From positions 498,501 through 562,500 of the forward strand of contig OZ020521.1 of assembly GCA_963971425.1 (NCBI GenBank): 64,000 nucleotides of DNA, in the 5' to 3' direction. Positions within the stretch are counted from its first letter, which is position 1, and each line of letters starts with the position of its first letter. The notes under the pieces are model-generated. The model was not told where the DNA came from and searched no databases. It saw only the letters and a list, made by a program, of their open reading frames with translations. The translations under genes and the position numbers were made by a program. Shown one piece after another: positions 33,101-45,177 of this stretch. The DNA is from Bryoerythrophyllum caledonicum. Lineage: Eukaryota; Streptophyta; Bryopsida; Pottiales; Pottiaceae.

Positions 33101-36100
33101 AAGATAGTGAAGATTACAAGTTAAAAAACTTGACGCTAGAGGCAACTTGTTACCGAGGCCCCTATTCCCTCTAGACTCTGAACTTGTAGAACTAATCCAA
33201 GTCTACTTCACATGACAGGAGGACCAGCATTAACAAGAAGATGAACACCATGACACGACGAGCATGATGAGGAGGACGACCAGCACCTCTAACAATAGTA
33301 AGGTTTATAAGTTTAAAAAATTGACCCTAGAGGCACCTCGGTACCGAGGCCCCTATTCTTTCCAGACTTCGAATATGTAGAACTAATCCGAATCTACTTA
33401 ACATGACAGGACGATCACCATGAACACAAAGATGAACACCATGACACGACGAGCATGACGAGGAGAAGACGTCCAGCTCCATATTGGATAGTGAAGATTA
33501 CAAGGTAAAAAAATTGACGCTAGAGGCACCTCGGTACCGAGGCCCCTATTCTCTCCAGACTCTGAACTTGTAGAACTAATCCAAATCTACTTCACATGAC
33601 ACAACGACATCCATGAACACGAAGATGAACACCATGACACGACGAGCATGATAAGGAAGACGACCATCACCTCTAAGGATAGTGAAGATTACAAAGTGAA
33701 AAAAAAGACCCTAGAGGCACCTCGGTACCGAGGCCCCTATTCTCTCCAGACTCTGAATTTGTAGGACTAATCCAAATCTACTTAACATGACACAACGATC
33801 ACCATGAACACGAAGATGAAAATCATGACATGACCATCATGACAAGGTGAAGACGACCAGCACTATATAAGATAGTGAAGATAACAAGTTAGAAAAATTG
33901 ACCTTGGAGGCACCTCGGTACCGAGGCCCCTAATTTCTCGATATTCTGAACTTCTACTACTCTAAATGTAATTCACATGAGACGACGACCACCATGAACA
34001 CGAAGATGAACACCATGACACGACGAGCATGATGAGAAAGACGACCAACACCTCTAAGGCTAGTAAAGATTACAGGTTAAAAAAATTGACCCTGGAGGCA
34101 CCTCGGTGCCATGGCCCCTATTCTCTCCAAACTCTGAACTTATAGAACTAATCCAAATCTATTTAACATGACACGACGACCACCATGAACACAAAGATGA
34201 ACACCATGACACGACGAGCATGATGAGGAAGACGACCAACACCTCTAAGGATAGTGAAGATTACGAGTAAAAAAAATTGACCCTGGAGGCTCCTCGGTAG
34301 CGAGGCCCCTAATTTCTCTAGACTCTGAACTTGTAGAACTAATCCAAATCTACTTAACATGACACGACGACCACCATGAACACGAAGATGAACACCATGA
34401 CATGATCATCATGAGAAGGGGAAGACGACCAGCACCTCTAAGGATAGTAAGGATTACAAGTTAAAAAAATTGACCCTAGAAGCACCTCGGTACCGAGGCC
34501 CCTATTCTCTCCAGACTCTGAACATGTAGAACTAATCCAAATCTATTTAACATGACACGACGATCACCATGAACACAAAGACAAACACCATGACATAACC
34601 AACATGACAAGGGGAAGACGACCAACACCTCTTAGGATAGTGAAGATTACAAGTTAAAAAAATTGACGCTAGAGGCACTTCGGTACCGAAGCCCCTATTT
34701 TCTCCAGACTCTGAACTTGTAGAACTAATCCAAATCTACTTCACATGACATGACAACCAGCATGAACCGGAAGATGAACTCCATGACACGACGAGGATGA
34801 TGAGGAAGACGACTAGCACCTCTAAGGATAGTGAAGATTACAAGTAAAAAACTTGACCCTAGAGGCACCTCGGTATCGAGGCCCCTATTCTCTCCTGACT
34901 CTGAACTTGTAGAACTAATCCAAACCTACTTAACATGACACGACGACCACCATGAACAAGAAGATGAACACCATGACACAACGAGCATGACAAGGGGAAG
35001 ACGTCGAGCACTATATAAGATAGTGAAGATTACAAGTTAAAAAAATTGACCTTGGAGGCACCTCGGTACCGAGGCCCCTAATTTCTCAAGACTCTGAACT
35101 TGTACTACTCTAAATGTAATGCACAAGCGACGACGACCTCCATGAACACGACGATGAACACCATGACACGACGAGCATGATGAGGAAGACGACCAACACC
35201 TCTAAAGATAGTAAAGATCACAAGTTAAAAAGATTGACCCTGGAGGCACCTCGGTGCCGAGGCCTCTATTCTCTCCATACTCTGAACTTGTAGAACTAAT
35301 CCAAATCTACTTAACAAGACACGACGACCACCATGAACACAAAGATGAACACCATGACACGACGAGCATGAGGAGGAAGATGACCAGCACCTCTAAGGAT
35401 AGTAAGGATTACAAGTTAAGAAAATTGACCCTAGAGGCACCTCGGTACTGAGGCCCCTATTCTCTCCAGACTCTGATTATGTAGAACTAGTCCAAATCTA
35501 CTTAACATGATAGGATGATCACCATGAACACAATGATGAACACCATGACATGACCATCATGACAAGGGGAAGACGACCAACACCTCTTAGGATAGTGAAG
35601 ATTACAAGTTAAAAAAATTGACCTTGGAGGCACCTCAGTACCGAGGCCCCTAATTTCTCCAAACTCTGAACCTGTACTACTCTAAATGAAATTCACATGA
35701 GACGGCGACCACCATGAACAGGAAGATGAACACCAAGACATGACCAGCATGACAAGGGGAAGAGGACCAACAACTCTTAGGATAGTGAAGATTACATGTT
35801 ACAAAACTTGACGCTAGAGGCAACTCGGTACCGAGGCCCCTATTCCCTCTAGACTCTGAACTTGTAGAACTAATCGAAATCTACTTCACATGACACGAGG
35901 ACCAACATTAATAGGAAGATGAACACCATGACACGACAAGCATGATGAGGAGGACGACCAGCACCTCTAAGGGTAGTAAGGTTTACAAGTTAAAAAAATT
36001 GACCCTAGAGGCACCTCGGTACCGAGGCCCCTATTCTCTCCAGACTTTGAATATGTAGAACTAATCCGAATCTACTTAACATGACAGGACGATCACCATG

Positions 36101-38771
36101 AACACAATGATGAACACCATGACACGACGACCATGACGAGGAGAAGACGTCCAGCTCCATATAGGATAGTGAAGATTACAAGTTAAAAAAATTGACGCTA
36201 GAGGCACCTCGGTACCGAGGCCCCTATTCACTCCAGACTTTGAACTTGTAGAACTAATCCAAATCTACTTCACATGACACGACGACCACCATGAACACAA
36301 AGATGAACACCATGACACAACGAGCATGATGAGGAAGACGACTAGCACCTCTAAGGATAGTGAAGATTACAAAGTGAAAAAAAAGACCCTAGAGGCACCT
36401 CGGTACCGAGGCCCCTATTCTCTCCAGACTCTGAATTTGTAGAACTAATCCAAATCTACTTAACATGACACGACGATCACCATGAACACGAAGATGAACA
36501 CCATGACATGACCACCTTGACAAGGTGAAGACGACCAGCACTATATAAGATAGTGAAGATAACAAGTTAAAAAAATTGACCTTGGAGGCACCTCGGTACC
36601 GAGGCCCCTAATTTCTCGATATTCTGAACTTGTACTACTTTAAATGTAATTCACATGAGACGACGACCACCATGAACACGAAGATGAACACCATGAACAC
36701 GAAGATGAACACCATGACACGACGAGCATGATGAGAAAGACGACCGACACCTCTAAGGCTAGTGAAGATTATAGGTTAAAAAAATTGACCCTGGAGGCAC
36801 CTTGGTACCGAGGCCCCTAATTTTTCTAGACTCTGAACTTGTAGAACTTATCCAAATCTACTTAACATGACACGACGACCACCATGAACACGAAGATGAA
36901 CTTCATGACATGACCATGATGACAAGGGGAAGACGACCAACACTATATAAGAAAGTGAAGATTAAAAGTTGAAAAAATTGACCTTGGAGGCACCTCGTTA
37001 CGGAGGCCCCTAATTTCTTAAGACTCTGAACTTGTACTACTCTAAATGTAATTCACATGAGACGATGACCACCATGAACACATAGATGAACACCATGACA
37101 GGACGAGCATGATGAGGAAGACGACCAACACCTCTAAGGATAGAAAATATTACATGTTATAAAAGTTGACCTTGGAGGCACCTCGGTGCCGAGGCACTTA
37201 TTCTCTCCATACTTTGAACTTGTAGAACTATATCAAATCTACTTAACATGATACAACGACCACCATGAACACGAAGATGAACACCATGACATGACCATCA
37301 TGACAAGGGGAAGACGACCAGCACCTCTATGAATAGTGAAGATTACATGTAAAAAAAATTGACCCTGGAGGCACCTCGGTACCGAGGACCCTAATTTCTC
37401 CAGACTATGAACTTGTAGAATTAATCCAAATCTACTCAACATGACACGACGACCATTATGAATACGAAGATGAACACCATGATAGGACGAGCATGACGAG
37501 GAAGACAACCAACACCTCTAAAGATAGTGAAGATTACAAGTTATAAAAATTGACCCTAGACGCACCTTGATTCCGAGGCCCCTATTTTCTCTAGACTCTG
37601 AATTTGTAGAACTAATCCAAATCTACTTAACATGACAGGACGATCACCATAAACACAAAGATAAACACCATGACACGACGAGCATGACGAGGAGAAGACG
37701 TCCAGCTCCATATAGGATAGTGAAGATTACAAGGTAAAAATATTGACGCTAGAGGCACCTCGGTACCGAGGCCCCTATTCACTCCAGACTTTGAACTTGT
37801 AGAACTAATCCAAATCTACTTCACATGACACGACGACCACCATGAACACTAAGATGAACACCATGACACAACGAGCATGATGAGGAAGACGACCAGCACC
37901 TCTAAGGATAGTGAAGATTACAACTTAAAAAAATTGACCCTGGAGGCACCTCGGTGCCGAGGCCCCTATTCTCTCCATACTCTAAATTTGTAGAACTAAT
38001 TTAAATCTACCTAACATGACACGACGACCACCATGAACACAAAGATGAACACCATGACACGACGAGCATAACGAGGAAGACGACCAGCACCTCTAAGGAT
38101 AGTAAGGATTACAAGTTAAAAATATTGACCCTAGAGGCACCTCGCTACCGAGGCCCCTATTCTCTTCTGACTCTGAACTTGTACAACTAGTCCAAATCTA
38201 CTTAACATGACACGACGATCACCATGAACACGAAGATGAACACCATGACATGACCATCATGACAAGGGAAGGACGACCTGCACTATATAAGATAGTGAAG
38301 ATTACAAGTTAAAGAAATTGACCTTGGAGGCACCTCGGAACCGAGGCCCCTAATTTCTCCAGACTCTGAACTTGTACTACTCTAAATGAAATTCACATGA
38401 CACGGCGACCAACATGAACAGGAAGATGAACACCATGACATGACCAACATGACAAGGGGAAAACGACCAACACCTCTTAAGATAGTGAAGATTACAAGTT
38501 AAAAAAATTGACGCTAGAGGCACCTCGGTACTGAGGCCCCTATTTCCTCTAGACTCTAAAGTTGTAGAACTAATCCAAATCTACTTCACATGACACGATG
38601 ACCACCATGAACACGAAGATGAATACCATGACTCGACGAGCATGACTAGGAAGACAACCAACACCTCTAAGGATAGTAAGGATTACCTGATAAAAAAATT
38701 GACTCTAGAGGCACCTCGGTACCGAGGCCCCTATTTTCTCTAGACTCTCAATATGTAGAACTAATCCAAAT
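30130..38771 (+). repeat. ~190-bp satellite array, about 45 monomers
   Basis: Tandem monomers of about 189-194 bp, each with the palindrome CCTCGGTACCGAGG or a mutated form. Monomers come in at least two types: 'gtagaactaatccaaatctacttaacatg' type, and a variant with 'gtactactctaaatgtaatt' and 'cacatgagacgacg'. Ordered variants recur about 2.68 kb apart (see findings). The short open frames are shadows of the repeat. Confidence 0.95.
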
Positions 38772-39480
38772 AACACCATATTCATTAAAATGAGACAAAT
38801 TGTGAATTTTGAGACTAAAAGCCTATTATTTTGGAACAGTAACCAACGTGTATAGTTATTGCAAACTGTAAAATACAATAAACAACATAAGGAAAAGCAT
38901 CACTTAGCGGTCCTCCAAACATTGTAAGGGCAACATTCTAAATATTTATCTTCGAAGAAAAGGTAATTCACTAAATTTGGGCCAATTATCAACAAGTAAG
39001 GGAGTGCCTATAATGGAAGGCAGTTCTCTTAGAGTACATACTATTGTGTTATGTTTCAAATTATAACAAACGACTTAGACATTTAGTTAATTGTTAATTT
39101 AAAGTGATATGACATGATAGATCTATCTTCGCTACTACCATAGAGAACCAACCATTCACCAACACTAAATGCTCTTGAAAAATGGCAATCTAAAATTAGA
39201 AATCACAAGTGCTAAACAAAGGTGATAGCATGGTAGAAGGCAAAAGCAGAGTAAACATGCAACGGTTCCGACTACAAATTAATAACAGTAAAACACCATA
39301 CAAAAATCCATGCATTTAGAATAATATGCACAAACGGAATAAATCATCTAGAAAACTTTATTTTTAAAATCCAAACAACTTAGTGCTGGCTATACACGGA
39401 GACAACTTCCCGAATAGTTTCCAGCAAAATGAACCCTAACAAATAGAATCATCATATAATATTGTCTACTAAATGTATCT
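38772..39480. repeat. Left TIR and subterminal noncoding DNA of element 2
   Basis: TIR at 38772-38797, then 'gtgaattttgagact', with the GAGACT word shared with the other end's subterminal region. The rest is A/T-rich with no gene. Confidence 0.75.
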
Positions 39481-39491
39481 CTAAGATACAT

Positions 39492-40234
39492 TTACTCGAG
39501 TTCTAGGGCCTTCAGACGCAATGCCTCTTGCGCTTTAACTTTTGCATAACCAATCATGATTTCCCTTCTACGAGAATAAGGCTTAAAACACCAATCCGGG
39601 TCAACTCCTAGCACACTCTCAGAAAGTGATGACATAGGACACAGACCAATATGAGCCCCACGACCATCACCAACTCGAGACGGAACAGACTTCACTTGAT
39701 TCGTTGACGGTCCTGAGCTTCAAAGCCTTGGCTGTACACCCACAGATTGAGTTTGACACCTCACTGATCGACTAGGCCGGGCTATGTCCTTCATAGCACC
39801 TTGAGAACGTGTAGCGGAATACCGGCTTTGCTTAGCGGGTGGCTGTCTACGATCGGAAGAATTAGGCACATCCTCCTTCTCCATGTTCAGATGGAGACCA
39901 TCATCTCTGTAAAGCTTCCGTTGAGGAGTACAATCGGTTCTATCTTGAACTTCAGCAAACATCCGCTTGAGAGGTGAAGGGGATGCAACGAGCACTATCC
40001 CAGCCCTTGCTCCGGAGGGCTATCCACAACATCATCATTGACCTTCTGCTTGGAGAAGTCCATGATAGCAGAGGCAGCATCAGTTGCAGTGCACATAAGA
40101 TATGGTTTCGATTGCTGGTGCTCGGAGATGTCACCACCATAAGACTCAGAGTACTCCGGAATGACGCTAACATCCGAGGGCAGCATACTACCAATATTCA
40201 GGCATGCGGTAGGATCAACACTAGACTTTGAAAC
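39492..40234 (-). CDS. Small 3' gene of element 2, degraded or multi-exon
   Basis: Coding starts after a splice acceptor (gtatttcag|gtttcaaag, 40234). The first segment (40234-39995) contains 'SAIMDFSKQKVNDDVVDSP', the match to element 1's small gene. A second frame (39995-39720) continues as a basic, Ser-rich protein ('SDRRQPPAKQSRYSATRSQ'). A third (to 39492), in the same frame after a TGA, ends 'EIMIGYAKVKAQEALRLKA'. Either short introns or decay separate them. No known domain. Position and sequence are conserved between the elements. Confidence 0.45.
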
Positions 40235-40535
40235 CTGAAATACATTGGAATAAAGCAAGAAATGAGAAAAAGAACATGAACACATGCGAGGTAATGAAAT
40301 TATGATTGACTCGAAGATAAGTTCATGGAATCATAAGACGTGACAAACACGACAAATAAGTAGAAGGAGAAAACAAACGGATTTGTATATTAACAGTTTT
40401 CAAAATATATACAAGATTTACAAGTACGTTTTAGCTACAAGTATATCACAAAATGTATTCGGCACACTAAACCTACATTGAAAACCCCTACATATATGAA
40501 GTCCCCAATATCATGAGTAGGGGTTACTCCTACAA

Positions 40536-41306
40536 CTACTTAGGAGCTGATTTAAAAACATTGGGAATCTCGTACGCAGTACCCATGTTCCTTGTGGAGA
40601 GAGCCATTCCATCGATAATATGCTTCATTATTGGACTATTACGCACCAAAGGAGATGTCCCTAAACGATTACTATCGACGTAATTCTTCAATTGCCTGAG
40701 AGGACAATCAGAATGCAAGCGGCGAAGCCACGAAAGAAGGGTCCTGGAAAGGACATTATCATTCGTATCTCCGCGTCTCCATGGAGGCAAGAAGATGGCG
40801 TTCCCGGTAAAATTACAAACACTCTTCTCCGGGCTGTCGTCTATAAGAAGAGTGTTGTCGGAGTTAAAGACTACCCGCTCTTGCCGAAGGCTAAACAACG
40901 TTGCCGACAAGGTTTTTAAAAACATTGGCTTCTCCTTATTATCTTTCGCCATGAGGAACACATTCCGCGAAGTTTTTATTTGTGAACATTTCTCTTGACC
41001 TAGAACAAGAAACGGAGGCTCCATATCCCTGAAGAGACAAGCCGCGATCGCCTCGACTGTGGATTTCTTCATAGAGCTCCAGATGACGACAGAGTTCAGA
41101 AAGTCTCTGATGACCGATAAGAACTCACGAACACCAGGACGAAAGTAGACCGCCTTTGGTCCAATCAAGGTAGGAATGGTGGACGAATAATCAGTCCGTT
41201 GTGAGCTATGCGCGGTAAGCCTCACATCAATAGAGACTGAATCCGTCACGCATAGAATGCCATTCAAATCCATGACGAGATTTAGCCACTTTGCTCGTCC
41301 GGCGCT
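40536..41306 (-). CDS. FCP1/NIF-like HAD domain, C-terminal exon (element 2)
   Basis: Motif I 'LVMDLNGILC', motif II 'VVIWSSMKKS', lysine in 'KPMFLKTL', motif III 'LLIDDSPEKS'. Also 'IFLPPWRRGDTNDN', matching element 1's 'LLLPSWSHKHVGARDD'. The motif I pattern is D-L-N-G, so the second catalytic Asp is missing as in element 1. I place the exon start at 41306 (gttgag|agcgcc), which keeps phase 0. Other acceptors up to about 41340 would break the frame. Ends in TAG at 40536. Possible partners are RNA polymerase II CTD or other phosphoserine proteins, by family analogy only. Confidence 0.75.
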   Translation of the reverse strand, partial: SAGRAKWLNLVMDLNGILCVTDSVSIDVRLTAHSSQRTDYSSTIPTLIGPKAVYFRPGVREFLSVIRDFLNSVVIWSSMKKSTVEAIAACLFRDMEPPFLVLGQEKCSQIKTSRNVFLMAKDNKEKPMFLKTLSATLFSLRQERVVFNSDNTLLIDDSPEKSVCNFTGNAIFLPPWRRGDTNDNVLSRTLLSWLRRLHSDCPLRQLKNYVDSNRLGTSPLVRNSPIMKHIIDGMALSTRNMGTAYEIPNVFKSAPK

Positions 41307-41393
41307 CTCAACAACGGACACAGTTCTAGGAACAAGGTCTTGGGACAGGACCAACACACAATACAGTCAATGGTAGCAATAAATGGTAGGTAC

Positions 41394-41534
41394 CTGATAA
41401 AATGCAGATTGAGTAATATGCAATGGAATTGCCACTGCTTGCACAAATTCCCCCCTACATAGCGACTGGGATACAACTATCCCATTTGGAGACTTCAATG
41501 CAAGAGGATGGTGGACAATGTCATCCAATCCAAT
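41394..41534 (-). CDS. Short linker exon (element 2)
   Basis: 47 codons between tttctcag and gtacct, phase 0 on both sides: 'IGLDDIVHHPLALKSPNGIV...AVAIPLHITQSAFYQ'. Occupies the place of the linker exon of element 1, with little sequence similarity. Confidence 0.5.
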
Positions 41535-41773
41535 CTGAGAAACAATTGAAGAAAATGAATCGTTAAACAATTCTTTGAATTATGATAACATTGAATATAC
41601 AAAAATTTACACTCCTCGTAAAGTACATCAAAATGCGTATGGATCTAACTCTTGCATGGAAACACATCCAAGAATAAAACCTACTGAGTCGGAGGCTAAG
41701 CACAGTCATTCCAAAAAATCAAGGCTGCACTTCGTGATAAAACGGGCAAAAATGTATTAAATAGCTAGCCAAC

Positions 41774-43450
41774 CTTATCCACCTCTGATGACTGTGGTCT
41801 GCGAGGCTCGGGAGACGGCTCGTAGTCGACGCGCTCCTCCATGCACACCTCTTCTCCCTCCACCGCAGCTACCGCATGAGACGACTCATCTACAAGTTGA
41901 GCAGGGACCGAAAGAGTCGAACCGCCAGGAGCACCATCAACATTGACATCACGCACACGAACAGCGAAGTCGACCCCATGTGCCATAGGCGAAATCGGAG
42001 TTGACTTGAAAGGCTGAGTATTCTCGGGTCGAGGATACTCAGAAGGCCCGGATGATGAAGAGGGGATATCACCAAGCAGAACTGGCACCTCAACTGAAAC
42101 GGCAGCTTCTAAAAGTGGGCTAGGTGAAGTGCAAGCTTGCAATCCAGTTGAACGAGACTGAGGCCTAGCCACAGAGTTATCCTCGGTGCGAGGATAACTG
42201 GAGGGATGAGACACCACGGATCCGGTTGGAACAGCGGGGATGGGAACCGAAATGTGAGCTTGCTCAGATAGACGTCTGTTGAGTTCCACCAACATCTGCG
42301 CTTGGATCTCGGCACGAATTGACGCCGCCATTCTCTCCTTCTCTTGATCAGACTCTGACCGCTGCCTCTCGAAAGCAGATTCCATCTCAGCCTATCTCTT
42401 CTGGGCAGCCTCTAACTGTGCCAAGATTGTCTGCCTCTCCTGTTGCTCCTGAAGGCGTTGCTTGCGTTGGTGCTCATAAAAGTCAGCACCGGGTTCGTAC
42501 TTCACAGGCAGCCCAGGGGCCGGAGCATGCCCAGCTGCATTTGCGAAGGCGTCATCAGGAAAAGATGCGCCCTCCACCGGAGGGTGAGGGGCCGGAGCAT
42601 GCCCAACTGCATCTGCGGAGGCAGCCTCATGTAGGGGAGCGTCCTCCACATCCATCGTAACCATCATTGTCACCACGGTCGATGCCCCCACATTCTGAGA
42701 TGTACTGGGACGATCTCCACCTTCATCATCACTGGAGTCGGATAGCAGGATGACATGGACATATTTTACAACGGTACGAGCGACGAGAAGATCTGCTGCG
42801 GGGGTGGTACCAGCGACGGAGACATCTGCAACAGGGGCGGTACCAGCGATGGAATTATCCTCTACTGCGGTAGAACCAGCGACAGGAACACCTCGTCCAG
42901 GGGCAGTACCAACCAAAGGAGATATGTGAGGACCTCCTTGAACTTCCATATGAACGGCTTCGCCGTCCACCGGATGGTCTTCGTCCGCGAGCACAGAAGG
43001 TCGTCGAGGCGGCGATCTACTACGAGATCTATATGACGGCTCACTATCATCCAAGCTAAGGATCGAAAGATCGACGCCGTCATTGCTCCCATATGGATTG
43101 ACGAGCAAGGGAGAGTCATCCTGAGGAGGCTGCTGAGTCGGTGCACCGCTACCAGATGCCCTCAGGGTCTCGAGGGAGTCCTGCCGCGATCCAGCACCAG
43201 AGCGTTGAGCTCGTTGGCGAACACGTTCAGCCCTCCGTGGTGATATTCGGGCCCTTTGAACGCGTTCCGAAAGTGCAGCTTGAGCGGTCGACGTAGATGC
43301 ACCTCCAGCGTTGGAAGGCAAAGGCTGGAGGTAAGCACAGTCTTTGTGTATGAAATCATTCATATCCAGCCGAAAAATGCGCTGCATTTGATTCTTGTAC
43401 TGAAGCCGGAAGGATTCATCAATGAGTCCATAGAAAGACGTTCCAAACAT
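41774..43450 (-). CDS. Low-complexity, SIM/coiled-coil exon (element 2)
   Basis: 559 codons after tctcttgcag. Features in order: a conserved start 'MFGTSFYGLIDESFRLQYK'; an Arg-rich part (RARISPRRAERVRQRAQRS); an SR-like 'RSRSRSPPRRPS'; imperfect repeats of the type VAGTTPAAD (42.78-42.92 kb); a textbook SUMO-interacting motif 'VILLSDSSDDEGG' (about 42720-42757); a duplicated 'AxGHAPAPxxPV' block; a Gln/Glu-rich coiled coil; and an acidic Pro/Ser tail. A TAG at 42394-42392 interrupts the coil, about 30 residues earlier than in element 1. Two copies of the element's palindrome are inside the coding sequence, giving SEYPRPENT and SSYPRTEDN. Confidence 0.6.
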
Positions 43451-43522
43451 CTGCAAGAGAATGAAGAAATTAAGATTAGAAATTGGATAATGGGACATGC
43501 AATCTGAAATGAAAACAATTGT

Positions 43523-43654
43523 CTATCCTCGACTCGAGGATAAACCACTGTAAGACTAATGATCAGACAGAACTATCTATACTCGACTCGAGGATAGAAT
43601 ACAATGTTATAGACGACAGCATACCGTGAGGTGTATCCTCGACCCGAGGATAGA
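43523..43654 (-). promoter_or_regulatory. Three element 2 palindromes in an intron
   Basis: TATCCTCGACTCGAGGATA-type sites at about 43523, 43577 and 43632, spaced 54-55 bp, inside the intron 43451-43680. The spacing is close to that of the element 1 intron cluster. Confidence 0.75.
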
Positions 43655-43680
43655 CTACAACTAATCAAATGAGAACGTAC

Positions 43681-45003
43681 CAGATTTGCAAGCATAAATT
43701 TGGAACCACAGAAAATTCCGAAAACCCTCTCCTTCCAGTTGTAGAAGTCCCGAAGTAGCTCCAGGTAAAACTCCATCCGTAATTCCGAGCCGTGGATGGA
43801 GAATTCTGCCTCCAGATACTTATTCTTCTCTTTGTAGAAGAATGTATCTGGTGCAAAGTAGAACGGCCTCACTCTGTTGATGAGCACGGAAGCCTTGGGA
43901 TGACTCTTCTTCACTAAGAAGAGTAGGTTCACATCCGTGACCTTAGCCCTGGAAGTCCCGTAGTACAGGCGCTCATTCGCTGACGAAAGGTACGCCGAGG
44001 AGACGGGAGAATGCCGGGCCATCCGCTTTTCGGCAAACTTTGCAGCTTGCAACGCGCGGTTGGCAGAGGAGGTGATCCAGATCCAAACATGAGGAGTGCT
44101 CATGTTTGGGGTACTCTTTTGCAACTTCATGGCATTCATGAAGTCTGCAAAGTATGGCTCGTCCAGGGAGTCGTCCTTCGACAGCCAGCCGGGAACCTCA
44201 CGGAGGTCGAGCAGTCCCAATGTGAACTCCTTTGAATCATCTGGAGGGGTGAAGTAATCACCAAACTCCAGCTTCTCTGCATTAAACTCGCCGAGTTTCA
44301 CATAACCATCGTGCGGGGTGAACAGGTTCTTCAAATGCAAAAATTTCTTGAAGAACGGAAGAACGTTCGGAAATTTCTCCACCAAGTGAGTTGCTCGTTT
44401 CAGCTTCCCCGCATTGGTCAACTTCATTGACCAGAACTCCTTGTCGGGTTGACAGAGGAGCATGTTGTATGTAGCGGAAGATACACGGTGTTTCTCCTTC
44501 CATTCCTTCCACATTGCGTCGTCGATCGACCCATTCAGAAGTAAAAACAATAAAGATGGGTCGATGTGTACCAGCTCCTGCATGACGACGCGCTTCTTCT
44601 TCCTTCGATCAGCCCACTCCTCGTAGTGGTAGCACGATCCATGAACCACGCCAGTCCTACGAAGCGTGACCTTCGGATAACCTTGCCTGCGATCGCTGTC
44701 AACCAGGTAAGTGAACAAGTCTCTTAAATCCTGGTCGGACAGATGTCCCAACCTCTTAAAAAATTTGCGGTGGATTGGCGAAGGCTTAAATCCCCTAGCG
44801 TCCTTGTATGGACATGCTGTGTCGAGGTTTACGATGTCTCCGCGGCTGTGCTATCCGAGGAATTCTTCCGAGAGGTTGAAAATGTCATCTGGAAGAGTGA
44901 TGACCTTAATCTCATTGGTAAGGTCGGATGACTTGTTCACTTGCTTCCCTTCTTTTGTGGGGTCAATGTTCTAGAAGCGCGTTACAATCAACTTCGCAAA
45001 CAA
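43681..45003 (-). CDS. Middle-domain exon (element 2)
   Basis: 441 codons from attgcag|ttgttt to caaatctg|gtacgt. 'LGLLDLREVPGWLS', 'VWIWITSSANRALQAAKFAE', 'SSAYLSSANERLYYG', 'LLFLVKKSHP' and 'SELRMEFYLELLRDF' align with the element 1 exon. No family recognised. Two in-frame TAGs lie in its first 50 codons. Confidence 0.6.
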
Positions 45004-45057
45004 CTGCAATACAGAACAGCCAACATTAGAAAAACATATCATGGATACTGCATGGAT

Positions 45058-45159
45058 GAGTATCCTCGGCTCGAGGATACTTTGACAAAAAGCATATAGC
45101 ATATTAGCTAGCGGGAACACGAAAAATCAAGAAAGATTATCCTCGACTCGAGGATAATT
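45058..45159 (-). promoter_or_regulatory. Two element 2 palindromes in an intron
   Basis: Sites at about 45058-45081 and 45135-45159 inside the intron 45004-45177, which holds the same position and phase as the palindrome-bearing intron 2 of element 1. Confidence 0.75.
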
Positions 45160-45177
45160 CAAGAACTGGAACCTTAC

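Noticed and set aside
30130-38771. 60-90-codon frames in the satellite
   Set aside because: They repeat with the monomer and have no start, splice or domain support.
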